Shown: positions 34,901 to 47,861, numbered from the stretch's first letter. The stretch: 64,000 nucleotides of DNA from Phaffia rhodozyma (GCA_014706385.1 JACGZH010000001.1:1488001-1552000), one strand, 5' to 3'. The notes: generated by a model not told the origin, from the sequence alone. Program-made: numbers and translations.

Positions 34901-37900
34901 TCTTGAGCTTTGGTGCGTAGTCCTCGTTCCTTGATAAACCTTGTTTTTTCGTCTTTTTTCGTATGCTCAGCAAATCTACATCGTTTTGCGGGGCCTGTAT
35001 CATGATCGATGGTAGTCTCCCGGGTATCGATCTTAACGACTCAATGAAGACAGTATCAACTACGTGGTTCATCGCCAACATTGTTCAATTTGTCTCCTTG
35101 TCTGACCTTACGGACTATGAGCCTGCTGAGAATGCGAATCCTGCTCCTTGGATTACTTCAAACTCTATTCCTCTGCCTATAGAAGCTGTAGATCCGGATT
35201 CGGATAGACCGCCTGCATTACCCATTCCCGAAGAAAATCAGGCCCTTCGATATTCGACAGCTGGGTTGTCTGGATGGTTGACGGAGTTTATAGCTAGAGT
35301 CCTCACATTGTTTGAGAATCTGCCTGACCAAGGAGGAAAGAGTTTAAAAACCGGTGGGAAATCAGAAGAGACAGTCAATCAGATGGTCCAAAAGAGTGTC
35401 TCTGTGGTATTTACGCATTTGAGTCAGCCGCTTTTCACTCAAGCTCTGAATCAGATCTTTGACTAGTATGTTCTTCTTCTCTCCTCTTCACATCGAAAGT
35501 TGGAACATACATTACATTCTGATGATCTATTTGTCTCATGCTCGGGCTTTTTCATAGTGCGAGCACGACTGGTAAGTCACCATGGTTTTAAAGGGTGATG
35601 GATCTACTTTGAACTAACTCTTATCATCTAACAATTCATAGCTCGAGCCAACACAGTTAACGTTGTCGCTCAGCTTGTCAGCTCCCTTGCCAAAGTTGAT
35701 TTTGGCCTCACGTTTGACAAATTTTTCCCTATGTGCGCTAAGAAGATCCGATTTGAACTCGAGAACGGAGCGTCCTCGACACCTACAACATCGGCTTCTC
35801 TTCCTTCATCTGGGGATATCACTCTTCATGCCTACATGGCTCTGTTGAGCGGGATGCTAAGCTACACTGACTCTTCAGTCTTGAGACATCAAGATAAGCT
35901 CACTGAGCTTCTTGAGTTCACGGCCAAGACGGCTAGGAACGAGCGGTCCTGGAGTATCACAGCTAGGATGGTGATGAGGTTGCTTTCTAGGATGACAACT
36001 TGTTGGACCGAAGACTCTCGGTTTGTCAACAAGGATGAATGGGAGAGTGAAGGTGTGTTTTGGTAAACCCTCTACGTTAGCTAGACATCATCTTATCTCT
36101 CTTTGGTTTTCTTCGCAGACTTCAAGCAAAACTCGCATCTTTATTGGGGTTAGTCTTTACTTAAAGAGATGTGCCGTTGCTGAATGTTCTGTTATTGATT
36201 GCTATTTGTCAATTTCTACATCTAGGTAAAGTCTATAAATCGAGTGAATGCAAGATCGATTGGCATGTTCCCTCTCAAGGAGAACTCGAGTTTGCCGAGA
36301 GGTTGATCCAGAAATTGCTTGTTCCTACTGTCCGATCTCTGGACTCGGGTATCCCTGCTGGACCTCCTACTAAGGACTGGTCAGCTACGTACTGTCGAGA
36401 TTTATCCTTCCTTAGGCATGCCTTAGAAGGGCTGCAGTCATACTACCTTGAAGATCCGTTTAGCAAGCAAGGCGGGATGGAAGTAACTGACAAGGGGTAC
36501 GTCTCATCGTTCTTGTCGTTCTTGGATATACTCCATCTCGAACTTCGATTAACTAAGAAGATACATTCATCTCCTTCATATAATACAGCATCGCTCCCAA
36601 GGAATTTAAAGTCAACCTACCTCCTTTGAAAGCTGCTTTCATCTTGACGGATCCTGCGGATCCCAAGCATGTAGCATTTGCGTCTTTCCGAAATGAGATC
36701 GGTGAATTCATCGTGAAAGCTACCACTTACTTGAGAAGTCAAGCTGGGGATGACTCGACTGATGCGAACGTTGCCACTATCAAGTAGGTCAAGTGCCACT
36801 TCTTTATTCATTATTTGACATGGATAGAATTGACCTGTCCGCTTTGATTTTCTCGTACAGTATGATCTCTACCTACAGTAAGTTTGGTCCCTTGTTCTTT
36901 TGAGCTCGTGAGTCTGCCCATCTCATCTCTTGCTGCCTTGTTATCTTATTGCGGTATGATCTCAGTGCTCGCTTGTGGCTCTGATGATCGGATGTGGGAA
37001 TTTAAGAAGAAGAGTTTGGCCTTGCAACAAACTTCTCTCAAATTCCACTCCAAGCAACGATTGTTGCCTCGGCGGGTCTGGGTTGCTCGAGCCGAGCTCT
37101 ATCATGCTTCGAGATCAAGGGCCTGTGGTTGGACTCGGAAAAGATCTGCCAGAGATGACGAGCTTATCTTGAAACTGGTTGATTTCGCTTTGTCTCCATA
37201 CGTTCGCCGTAAGTATTTTCTTAGCAGATCGCTTCTCATTTTTGCGTCAACTAATCCTGTCAGGATATTATAAATTCACAATCAAGTACGGAAGCACGCT
37301 CAGGGAGCTTTGGATCATGTCGCTCGTGTAAGTAATCTTTGGCATCAATCTTGATACTACCTCAAATCTGACCTATCGAGATTTTATTTATAATAAGGCA
37401 TATGACGGCACCAAGACATTGGCCTATCCTCGGTTGTTAAACTCATTATTGAAGGGTGTAGATCCTGATCAAATGAAAGGCGCTCTCTACATCATCGGTT
37501 CGTTCCGTATTTTCGACCGATGTGCTATGATATGTGATCAAACCCGTCTAATCATGGTTGTTTCCTTTGGTCACCTTTAGGCTCAAAATCGTTTGGTAAA
37601 TATCTCTCACTCAAATCAACGACCGACCAACGTACCAAAATCTAATCTGATTGTTCAATCTGTATGTGACAGCATCATTTGGTATCCTCGACCCTGATAT
37701 TTTTCCTCAATACGTTCTCCGTGTGATGCAGACTCAAGAACAAGAGAAGGTTCGTTTGTAATCACGATCTAAAATTGAAACGCACTTGACATAGACTTTT
37801 TACCTTTGCAGCCATCTATCCAAAGCTTGGTCGCCAAAATCACCGAAGATACTATTGTCCGAACTGCCGAACCATCGAGCCTTCGAAGTAGATTGCCTAA

Positions 37901-40900
37901 TCCAGAAGTAGACAAGGTTCTTGACGCCCTTAGTGTAGGCACACAACTTGGATCTATCGTCAACTCGGAGTTGCAAAAGCTGGTGCAAGCCCGGATTGAT
38001 ACCCGAGATGCTCAGCTCGACAAGTTGATGTCAGATTTGCTTGAGTTTGCTGAAAAGTATGTATGCAATATCTTACATTCAAGGATATCAGATCGTTCAT
38101 CTGACCAGTTTGATTCTCAGCCCGACGACCCATTGGAGGTATCAAACCTATGCCTGTCGGTATCTTCGTGCTCTTGTCCGACGAGACCGGCCAATCAATC
38201 CCAACGTTGCATCATTCTTTATGAGTTGCTTGGTCGATGATCTCCCTCAGTTGAGGCATTATGCACAATTGTGCGTTTAAAAAGCCTTTAATTTTTGAGA
38301 ACAAATCAAAGCGTGATGACTCAAACCAGTTCCATCTGTTTCGTTTTTGTCAGGTCCATGACCAAAATCTTGCACTTCATAAAACTTCGCACCTTCTGCG
38401 AAGCATCACCGGAACAACTTCTTATCGATAAACCTGTCAATCCTCTCAGGCGGACAGTGATCGTTGATTCTGGTTCGAAAGAATTTGGCTCTCGATATCT
38501 CTCAGAATTCAAGGTGCCGATCGCTCTAGATGACACGACGACGCTTCTTCAAGATAAGCCCACGTCTGGCTGGCTTGCGTTCGACAAGGTTTTGACCTAC
38601 TATGTTCAGGCTGGAGCTGAATCCCCTTTCCAATGGGATCCTACTTCTGCTGAGGCCATTGCAGCCATATCTTCTTTCGTCGAGGACTCATCCTGGTGGT
38701 CGAAGGTCAGTCTGCTATCATCCTTTGGTTTACAGCTGTGGAAATGAGCTAAGGAACTGGTTTCAAGATAGTTGGTTGCACGATATTCACAAGAGGATAG
38801 CCGAAAGTATCTGAGTGGGGACAGCATCAACTTTCTGAAATCGTTATCTCAAATCTACATAGATAGAGTAAGTTGTGATTTAGACGGCCTTCTATATTGA
38901 TGAAATGTCTAACGTCTATTTCTGTCCCTTGTAGCCGTTTGCCATGGTCCAGACCGAATTGGATAGAATCCTCGCCGAACCTGTCCCCGATAGACATCAT
39001 CAACGTGCTCTGGCGGAGGTTATCTCGGGTTTCGTCAGAGGTTCCAAGCATTGGCCAACGCAGCCTAGAAGACAGTTCTGGGATTGGATTTCTGAGTATG
39101 TATTAAGTTGAGCTTTTTCTTGACATTCTTTCTTAGATTCATGTTCTTGTTGTTTGCTGACTCTCGTCTATCGTTCTTTTACTAGCGCTTTACCTGTCAT
39201 CTTTATGAAGATTAAACCGGATACTTTGAGCTGGTGAATAACAGTCTACCATCTGAATCGTTCAATCCTGCTAATATCACTGACTTTTTGTTTTCTCTTT
39301 TACTCAGCTGGACCATGTTCTTCGAGTAAGTCGTTATCTTTTGTTTGCAGTCTGATATGTCAGATCTGACAGAATGGCCGTCCTGTTATAGATTCAACTT
39401 CTTCAAACGAGATCCTCGTCGGGTACAGCCAATGATTGATTTTGTCATTCAGAAAGCCAAGTCTTTAGACTATTCGGCCGGATTTGCCTTCGAGAGTAAG
39501 TGTATCATAAGAATGTTGCAAGTTTGGTGTTATAACTTATGCATTCCTTTCGCAATCAAGTCACGAAATCTCTCAATTTCATCAACTGTCTGATGCGATG
39601 CTTGTCGTGGAGATTCGATGCTTGGTCGGGCGAATTTATTGACGAGTATTTTGGAGCCCTTGGCAACGATTTTGCAGAGGTTAATAGTTCAAATTAACTA
39701 TATGTTGGTTTGCACCTTTCTGATCACCGTAATTTATTCTAATCTATTCTCAAGATCCGAGAACTCCTTGCCGACAATTTACATCGATTGGAGAAATTGA
39801 GGGTAAGAGAAGGACTTTATTCTTTGTAGTATCAAGTCTTGAGCTGATTTTGGTTGTTGGTCTTGGATATGCAACCTATCATAGTGGCGAGTGTGCACTC
39901 TTGAACCTCTAAAATTCGTCGAGGAGTGCAAAAATCCTCTTTCAGATCCCTTAAGCCTGCATCGATCCACTGACGCGAAGCATATTGAGAGCTGTGTCCC
40001 GCGTCTAAACACTTGGAGAGAGATTAGACCATCTGGAGTGCGCTCATCTCGCTCGTCGAATCTAAATACAGGTACTGAATAAAAGCTCCTCATCTTGAAC
40101 TTGTGACAGCCATTGGGATCTTCTTCAGAATATGACAAAACCTCCCTCTCTCTACTACGATAGTAAGTGTTTTTGTTTTTACTCTCATCTACATGACAAG
40201 TTTCTATCACCGATTGATGTTCTTCAATATTTGGATATCCGTTCTCTATCCTAGCTTGAAGCGAGGTTTGATCGATGTCAACGCAGCTGCTACATTTACG
40301 GCCGTGCTTCCTATCCTTCCTGAAATTTTCCAGGTTTGTGGTCCAAACTGTTCTCTTTCTTGGATGTATGCATTATCTAAAACACGCCTCCGAAATAGAT
40401 GCGAGAGTTAAAGGACTCGATGGAATTGCAAAAGTCGTCCGCGGGTGTTCTTGCGCTCATCGCTGGCGTATCACGTGAGTCTGTCGCAAAACGATCAACT
40501 GCAACCTTCTGTTGAGTCTGTATTGTACTGACCAATATGGTCGCGTTTTGATGGTAGCCCCGCTTGAAACCGTCGAGCCACTTCTCTTCGTCCTCCTGAA
40601 AACCTTGCGAAGTCATAAAGTCCGTAAATGTTCACCGAACCTTGCCATTTGTCATGCTGCTGATCGATAAAATTGTCTGTTTCCGACTTTCTGTATCATA
40701 TCCGTTCGCGAACTATTTCTAGTCATGGCATATCAGACTGCACGTTTTGCCGTAAGCCACATTGCTAGTTTTAATCAAATCTCAATTTTGCATCATCTTG
40801 CTGACTTATTTATTTTCTCCAACATTCCCAATATCACGTAACAGTGTCCTTGCAACTGTTTATTTCCGAGGTTTGCCGATCGTTCAGGAAACTACCGCTG

Positions 40901-41758
40901 TTTCAATCATGGATGTGAGTGACGCCATTTAGCTATCAACCCGAATGCATGAAGAAGTCTAACCTTTTCCTTTTACTAGGTCTTGACGGAATGCTTAGTT
41001 GACGAAAACCTGGATGTACGTGAAGTTGCTGCTTCTGTACTATCTTCAGTATTGCGATGTTGTAAGTCAAGCCTTGATATTCATCATTTATTCAAAGTCG
41101 GGCCTCATCTTCCATTATGTTTATATATATATGTTCAGCTCGACGAGAGAGTATTGTGCATTTGAAGGTAGGAACGTTTCCCTTCTTCACAACTAACCAA
41201 AACATAGACTGATATCGTTCTCCCTCGAAATCCACAGGTTAAATTCCAAAAGACCATTCGGGAAACTCAGATTCCTAAGCGACGGCTTCCCAATGGAGAA
41301 GTCGATCCCACTTATATGACCTCTTTGACAATCATGCACTCAGCCATCTTGGGAATCGGTGCCATCGTCGAAGCCTTCCCTTATTCTGTGCCTTCATACA
41401 TTCCAGATTTGATTGCCGAGTCTCTAGCTCCTGTGAGTGATACAACGCTCTTTGTGGATAATGATTTAGACATACTTATTGGTGACTTATGGTTTGACTT
41501 CAATACAGCATGCTACCGATCCAATCCCGATCAAAACGACTGTTCTCAAGGTCGCTTCTTCTTTCAAGGCTAGTCACCAAGACACTGTACGTTTGATTCT
41601 TGTTTCTGGTGTTTTCTCTTCATCGAGAGTCAGACTTCTGACCTTTTCCTTGTGTGGTTTTCCTGATGTAGTGGGAAGCGGAGGACAAAAAACGGTTCAA
41701 TGACGATCAAATATCGGCGTTGTCGTCAATCTTGTCTGGAACATCCTACTACGCCTAA
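31978..41758 (+). CDS. BLM10: proteasome activator Blm10/PA200
   Basis: Very large HEAT-repeat protein that caps the 20S proteasome core. It starts MDEDEYKDFDSSDEENPDAF (an acidic tail), then YQRSLPYPVESLTEMDDRLN and DWDVTFPRWHKELVRWLSFK, which are the family's most conserved N-terminal segments. HEAT-like helices run throughout (for example FDDQMLDLLARLSELHSNPA, and a long acidic loop with DEEEGDEEELALRADELEGE). Late exons carry DVLTECLVDENLDVREVAAS and YMTSLTIMHSAILGIGAIVE, typical of the Blm10 C-terminal region. The protein ends SSILSGTSYYA: the last three residues fit the HbYX motif (hydrophobic-Tyr-any) that docks into the core-particle alpha ring. The gene has some thirty introns over 9.8 kb; individual junctions were not all checked. 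By family knowledge it acts in nucleus and cytosol. Confidence 0.92.
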
Positions 41759-42099
41759 CATTACTGCTCTTCTCGTTTCCTCGAGTTTCTTGCGAATGAA
41801 AATGAACTTTCTTTTACCTTTCCTCCTATCTTTCATCTTTAATTTCGCCTGAAGTCAGTGCTAAGGTATTTAAATATAGCACATCAGGAAGAGAATAGTT
41901 CAAATCATCAGAAGACACCAACTTGATATATATTGTGAAAGAGGAGGTTGTCTGTCTTCGAACTAATTCTGATATATGGAGATCATATCAAACTATAGAT
42001 GGCCAAATTATTAAGGTGTAAGTTATACGGGCACAATGAGACCCTGAGCTTATCAAGTTCTTCGCTTGTATCCGTTCCGAGGGTATTTGTACTATAACA
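41759..42099. other. convergent 3' intergenic region
   Basis: AT-rich sequence after the BLM10 stop. No feature is recognised. Confidence 0.4.
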
Positions 42100-42239
42100 A
42101 TTCTCACCATTGGAAAAGGCAAATACATTCATCAGATTGATCCATCAACTGACTTTCTCCATTCAATATGGGCACTGATGTGATATTTGGAAGATTCTTA
42201 AGAAAGAGATTGCAGAATCGTACCTTCTTGGGTCCGGCA

Positions 42240-42883
42240 TGATATGGTCGGATTCCTCCTCCTTTATTGGAATACCTCCTCACCAAATGATCTTCTCGAT
42301 CTGTACACATCGAGTCAAGAAAGGACATAAGGAACCTTGATCTCAGAAAACCATGACAGCAAAAGCTATAGATTGATTGAAGGGGTATCTGAGGGAAGTA
42401 CCGATGTCCATCTGCTCAAATCTTTTGTGAAGTGATATTGCTACTTTGATGTTCGGAGTCGATTCTGATCACAGGAAGCATTTATAGACAAAATATTGGG
42501 TCAGTAGAATTTCTTTGTTTTCATTTACTTTGACTGATGTAGAGAAAAACTGGGTCAAAACAAGAAATGCTTACGATATGCACCCTTGGCACCTGAGAAT
42601 CGTTCCCTACACGGTATCAAACGTGACCGAACCTGGAATGTCAGCATACAAACAACATTCGGCAGACCGAGTCGAGTATCGAGGAACGTAGAGCAGCTCT
42701 CACCATACGTCGGGATCCTCCAGAAGATGATAAAAGTCTTCGTTGACCATCGCGTGTTGTATCAGATACTTTCTGAAGAGTCAAAGGTTTGCGTTTCAAA
42801 TGTACAAAGAGATACAAAGATGGTTCAGGAGAGTAGGTTGAGAAGGGTGACGTCTTTAAGAATTTGAACGAGACAGAGAACAC
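42240..42883 (-). CDS. uncertain small spliced gene, unknown product
   Basis: Coding-looking exons follow one another in phase: about 42727-42883 (from MFSVSFKFLKTSPFSTYSPE to SSGGSRRM), then across an intron with a perfect TATGCTGACATTCCAG 3' end to VRSRLIPCRERFSGAKGAY, then LAISLHKRFEQMDI, and then GSLCPFLTRCVQIEKII (near 42280-42330). The 3' end is not resolved: an overlapping frame with RRYSNKGGGIRPYHAGPKK also looks plausible. Only 33 bp separate the proposed ATG from the upstream gene's stop, so the start may be different, or these exons may belong to one longer transcript. No family recognised. The basic N-terminus could be a mitochondrial presequence. Confidence 0.35.
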
Positions 42884-42916
42884 GTTGTCTTCTGTTTCTC
42901 GCTCTGTCTTTTCTCC

Positions 42917-43357
42917 CTAAAAGAGATCAATAACGGACCTAACGGTGGCTATAGACAGTTTCCTTTCTGACCTATATCGATACAGCCAAAGATCTATCTC
43001 GTCAGTCAAAGGTGAACATCTTATCGTCTCTCGCCAATCTAATTGTCCAAAAATTGATCGGAATATTGAATACACGAACTTGAGGTGTTTGACGATCTCT
43101 TCTGGTGACAACTCATCTTTCTCGAACAAAGTAACTGCTACCTCCTGCCTAGCCGCCTTCTCATTCTTATCGTCGATTCGCTTGAGCTCCCAAGCTGCGT
43201 CCGACATGTCTCCTTGGTCAACAGCCTTGTTGAACATTCGGTAACCAATGGAGCTTTGAACAGAAGGACGGTAGAGGCTGGAAGTAACGAGGACTCTATG
43301 TTGAGCCAGACCGGCAAGACGCGCTCCAGTCTGAGCGAGGAATCTGAACGAAAACAT
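42917..43357 (-). CDS. small probable mitochondrial protein, unknown function
   Basis: Two exons (43080-43357 and 42971 down to 42917) give 110 residues. The N-terminus MFSFRFLAQTGARLAGLAQH has Arg-spaced amphipathic character without acidic residues, like a mitochondrial presequence. The mature part is a charged helical domain: FNKAVDQGDMSDAAWELKRI, then KDELSPEEIVKHLKSERKLS, ending TVRSVIDLF. Splicing with a GTTCGT donor at 43079 and an acceptor at 42972 keeps frame and removes a less conserved-looking read-through. I do not recognise the family. It is divergent from the P450 gene, with 433 bp between the starts. Confidence 0.55.
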   Translation of the reverse strand: MFSFRFLAQTGARLAGLAQHRVLVTSSLYRPSVQSSIGYRMFNKAVDQGDMSDAAWELKRIDDKNEKAARQEVAVTLFEKDELSPEEIVKHLKFVYSIFRSIFGQLDWRETIRCSPLTDEIDLWLYRYRSERKLSIATVRSVIDLF

Positions 43358-43790
43358 GACGGATGGTCTATCTGCTTATGGTCTTCTCTTCTAACGGTTG
43401 GAAGTAGAGATCAGATACATCTGGAGGAAAGAACGATAGAGGCGGTAAAGGAGGCGATGGTCACGTGATATATGTGTCAAGTAAGTTAAAACGTCATTTA
43501 CCAAGTGCGTTTCAAAACCCTCTATTCTCCTTCTCTCAGATCATAGGGAACTCCGGGGATAGTTTATGGAAACAAGATGGCGTTCATATTCAAATTTCCT
43601 ACTCGAGAGGCAACATGACGGTGCAGTGCTTCTTAATACAATGGCTTTCACGTGTGCATGAAATAAGCGTGATCAGATTGATACTGATCAGCAAATGCAT
43701 GGCCGAACAAAAAGCATAACGATCGTGATTGTTGAGTACTTGGATACAATATCTTTCTGCTTCTTCTTGAACCCGAATATCAACACCGAC
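43358..43790. promoter_or_regulatory. divergent promoter, small mitochondrial gene and P450 gene
   Basis: About 430 bp head-to-head. A CACGTG box (43462-43467, in GTCACGTGAT) is present about 100 bp upstream of the small gene. Nothing else stands out. Confidence 0.45.
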
Positions 43791-46700
43791 ATGTCTTTCA
43801 GCGTGCTTCAGATCGTTATCGATCATCCCGGACGGTCGGCTGGACTCGCTTTGGGTCTCATCGGCTTGGCCGTGTTCGTCGACTGGTTCCATCTGGCTCC
43901 TCGAAGATCGCCTCTGTACAACTTACCAGGTTCGACCTGTCGTCTGTGGCCGAGATAGCGCTGACTGTGACCGCTCGAGACTGACTGCCTGCCTGCCTTG
44001 TCTCTTGTCGGATGCTCTCCGACTTGTCGTCTTGTCATGAGCAAACAGGTCCGAGGCTAGAGAGCTATCTCTATGGGAACGCGAAGGACATCATCAAGTG
44101 AGCTTGGCGATCAGCCAATCACTTGCTGCCCATACCATATGGCCTGATACCGGGCGGCGATAGCTATTGATGTGTGCTGACGTGTTGTGCTGACGTGTTG
44201 TGCTGACGTGTTGTGGTGTCTGTTGTGATGTCTGTTGTGGTGAACAGGCTAGAAGTAGGCGTCGCACATAGCCATCTGGAGGCGGTCTATGGACCGACGT
44301 TTGTGTACAGGGGTATGCTCGGCCAGCCTAGGCTGTACTCTGCTGATCCGAAGGTGTTCAACCAGTGCGCTCTCTCTGTGACTGCTGAGGCGGTGGTCCG
44401 ACTGCTAGTGGCTGGTTGCTGACTGTCGACTTCTGGTTGCTGACTGCTGTCCACTGTTTACTGTCCACTGCCTGCTGTCCACTGTCTGACGACGGACGAT
44501 GGCTGGATGTGGTGAACGGAATAGTCTGATGAGCCAGGCGTACGACTATCCGAAGCCTTGGCACATCCGAAAGGTCTTGGGCTCCATCGTCGGTGATGGA
44601 CTGCTGAGCTCTGAGGGTCAGTCCGTGCTCTCTTGTGAGACTGGCAGCGCTCTCGGCTCTGCCTGGTCGAGCGCTCGGTGGGGAGGAGAGAAGCTGATGC
44701 TATCCGCTCTTGCTTTGCGTGCTTTGTCCCCACAGGCGAGACCCATCGACGGCAGCGCCGGATCATCCTTCCTGCGTTCTCTGCCCAGGCGATCCGGGAG
44801 CTCTTTCCGATCTTTCTTGACAAGGCGATGGAGCTGACGGAGAAGATGACGGAGGAGGCGGCGAAGAAGGACGGGCCGACGGACGGATCCGAGGCGGAAG
44901 GAGAAAAGGCTGGGCCGTCGAGGCTGGTATCTGAAGGGGTGGATGTGATGTTCTGGATCGTACGTATCGATCTTTGTCTGATGTTGCTTCTCTGTCTCGA
45001 CTGATGAACTGATGAACGGACTGATGAACGGATGGGCCTGTCTGTAGGGCCGCGCGATGCTGGATGTCATCGGTCTGGCCGGTGAGTGCACGCTTGATGT
45101 TCCGCTCCATATGTTCTGCCGCTAGAGACGACGCCGGACAGGACACTGACCCCGACGATGGCTGTCTCACGATGTGCTGCCGATCCCATGATGCACCGTC
45201 TGTCTAGGGTTCGACTACGACTTTGACTCGATCGAGAAAGAGTCGAACGAGCTTTCTATCGCTTACAAGACGATGTTTGACGGCCTGTCTGGACAGTCGA
45301 CACTAGGCGTCCTTCAGGATCTGTTTCCTGTGCTAAACTACATCGTACGTTTTGTCCCATCTCAGAGGCATCTCTGCCGGGCTCTGTCTGACTGTGTTTA
45401 GCTGAATCTGGCTGAGCCAAGCTCTCCCGGGGCTGGATCTGTCGTGATGGGTGTCCGTCCACTGTATGTGCACGATGCTGACCGGTGTTCCATGTGACTG
45501 GCTTTGATGTAGAGAACCGAGCGTCAGGCCATCCGAGAACGAGCGATGATGACTGTGAACCGTTATGGAAGGGTCTGTCTCTTTGCTGTCTCTGTCTGAG
45601 TCTTGGTGTGTTCTATCGATCTCATGTGTGCTGTTTATGTGTGCTGTTCATACACACATGTCTATCTCTGGACGTCTGTCTGACGGTCGACACAGGACAT
45701 CCTCGCTCGGAAGAAGAAAGCCGTTCTCGATCTCTCGGTTGGTGTCGATGGCGGGAAGGGCCTTGGGAAAGCAGACGTCCAGGGGAAGGACATCTTGAGC
45801 TCTCTAGGTCTGTCCGCATGGGGTGTTTGTGTGATGTTCGTGAGGTGTTATGTGCCTCCTTCCGAGCGAGCTGACCTCTTCTCTGTCTCTTCTCTGTGTC
45901 TTCCTTGTGTCTTCCTTGTGTCTTCTTTCTGCTCGGCTTTCCTTTCTGTCGCTGGCACCTGTAGTACGGGCGAACATGGCTACCGATCTGGCTGAGCAGA
46001 ACCGACTGGGTGATGAGGAAGTGCTCGCGCAGATCTCTACGCTCCTCCTAGCTGGGTTTGAGTACGTCCTATGCTGGTGTCTTGTGATATCTCGTTCTCA
46101 TGGTCAAGTACATACGCTCACACCTACACGCCCATACCGGTACACTCGCTGGTGGATCTCTTTACTTCTCTTGCATCTTAGGACATCTTCGACTGCTCTG
46201 ACCTGGATGCTCCACTCGTTGTCGACTCGGCCAGAGATACAAAACAAGCTGAGGGATGAACTGCTCAAGGTGGAGACGAGCGAGCCTAGTCTGTATGGTC
46301 TCTGTGTCTATCTGATCGTGATGTGAGGACGTAGCGGGATGCTGGTCGGAGCTAGCCGTCGGTCTGGACCGACTGATCAAGACGCTCACTCACCCACCCA
46401 CTCCCTTCCTTAGTCGTCTACTACCTCAGTCATTCACTAACTCACTCGTTTACTACCTTACTCCTATGCTCGCTCATCCGCCCGGCCGATGGTCTTTCTC
46501 GTGTGCAGAGACGAGCTGAACGCTCTGCCATACCTGGATGCGGTAAGTGATCTACCGAGTGCGCCTGGTGGCATGTGTGACGAGCTGAGCTCATCTGTCT
46601 GTGTTCTTCTGCGCTCATCGTCGTTCGTCTTCGTCGTTCTTCGTCGTTCGGTCTGTCTAGTTTGTGAAAGAGAGTCTTCGTTTCACCCCGCCCGCTCCGG

Positions 46701-47733
46701 GCACGATGCGAGTGGCCGCCAAAGATGATGTACGTGTGTCTGCTGTGTCTGCTGTGTCTGCTGTGTCTGCTGTGTCTGCTGTGTCTGCTGTGTCTGCTGT
46801 GTCCCCGGTTTCTCTGACAGACTGACGAATGCAACTGATCGGTTCGGTCTTTCCACGGTCTGTGCTCACTTGGCCTAGATCATCTCTCTGAGCGAGCCCA
46901 TCAAGGGCCGGGATGGCAAGCTGATGACAGAGATATATGTGCCAAAGGGGACGACGATGTTTGTCCGTGAGTAGAGCAGCCGTCCGCTGGATGTACACGC
47001 TGTCCGTCTGGCTGATGAGATATGTGTGGATTTGTCGTGCGTCGGACACAGCGATCATGCGTATCAACCGTGCCGCTCATATGTACGGCAAGGATGATGC
47101 TGACATCTTCAGGTCAGTCGGGGCTTTCTCTGTTGCGACTCAGCCTGGTCTGGTCTGGTCTGGTCTGGTCTTTCCTAGCCTGGCTTGGATCGCCGTGTCT
47201 CAGTGTCGAGGCGTTGACCTGTTGCTAATCTCTTGGCTCGTCGTGGGAAACGCTCTAGACCGGAACGATGGCTAGAGCCGATGCCACGATCGGTGATGGA
47301 CCTTGATGTGCCCTATGGTCACCAAGCGACGTGTGAGTACAGAGCCTGCTCTGTCTGTCGTGGCGTCTTTTGACTGTCGCTGATGAGCGCTGACATCGCT
47401 GCCGGTCGACCGGGTCCTACTAGTCCTGGGAGGTCCTCGGGGATGCATGTGAGTCCAGTCGGTCAGATGAGGTGGGCTACATGGGCCGTAGGCCGTATGG
47501 GCTGTACGAGCTGACGCGCGCTCTGTTTCTTCTGTCCTCGAAGCGGCTACCGGTTTGCTCTTGCTGAGATCAAGGCGTTTCTGTTTGTCATCCTCCGCCA
47601 GTTGACGTTCGAGAGCGTCGTCCCGGCGATCGACTATGAGCATCGGGCAAACATGGTACAAAGACCGAGGGTGAAGGGCAAGAAGGAGGAAGGGTTCCAT
47701 ATGAAGCTCCAAGTGCGATCGGTCAAGGACTGA
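43791..47733 (+). CDS. cytochrome P450, CrtS (astaxanthin synthase)-like
   Basis: Membrane-anchored monooxygenase. The N-terminus MSFSVLQIVIDHPGRSAGLA and GLIGLAVFVDWFHLAPRRS forms an ER anchor followed by a proline-containing hinge (APRRSPLYNLPG). P450 landmarks: WxxxR-like HRRQRRIILPAFSAQAIREL in the helix C region, I helix LLAGFETSSTALTWMLHSL (AGxET/ST), K helix KESLRF (ExxR), INRAAHMYGKD and FRPERWLEP (PERF region), and heme loop FLGGPRGCIGYRFALAE with the thiolate Cys. Many segments read like the carotenoid P450 CrtS of Phaffia (APRRSxLYNL, VRANMA, DELNALPYLDAFVKESLR, KGRDG, MKLQVRSVKD), but other stretches differ, so I call it a paralogue. Substrate is unknown. At least 14 exons; many introns hold short tandem repeats. 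Codon use looks more G/C-ending than in neighbouring genes. Confidence 0.92.
44185..44236 (+). repeat. 13-bp tandem repeat in P450 intron
   Basis: Three consecutive units of the type TGTGCTGACGTGT, followed by related TGTCTGTTGTG copies, all inside an intron near the 5' end of the P450 gene. The unit contains CTGAC, the consensus branch-site core, so the array multiplies potential branch points. Confidence 0.75.
46737..46803 (+). repeat. 9-bp tandem repeat (TGTCTGCTG) in P450 intron
   Basis: Seven perfect copies of TGTCTGCTG plus a partial copy lie directly after the GTACGTG donor of a P450 intron. The frame on the other strand reads as an HSR polypeptide but has no support as a gene. Confidence 0.9.
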
Positions 47734-47861
47734 GGAAGCGGACTGTGTTGCCTACCTCCATCTGTCATAAGTTATTACGTTCTGATACATATATAGCAAC
47801 CTCTTGCTTTCCTGAGATTATATGCCCATGTGGAATTCAGAATATGTAGATACATGAGTAA

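Noticed and set aside
46442..46834. Frame on the minus strand encoding an HSR repeat polypeptide
   Set aside because: Produced by the TGTCTGCTG array inside a P450 intron; no start context or homology.
43791..47733. The crtS gene itself
   Set aside because: Remembered CrtS sequence differs at many positions, including the N-terminal anchor and several loops, so a paralogue is the safer call.
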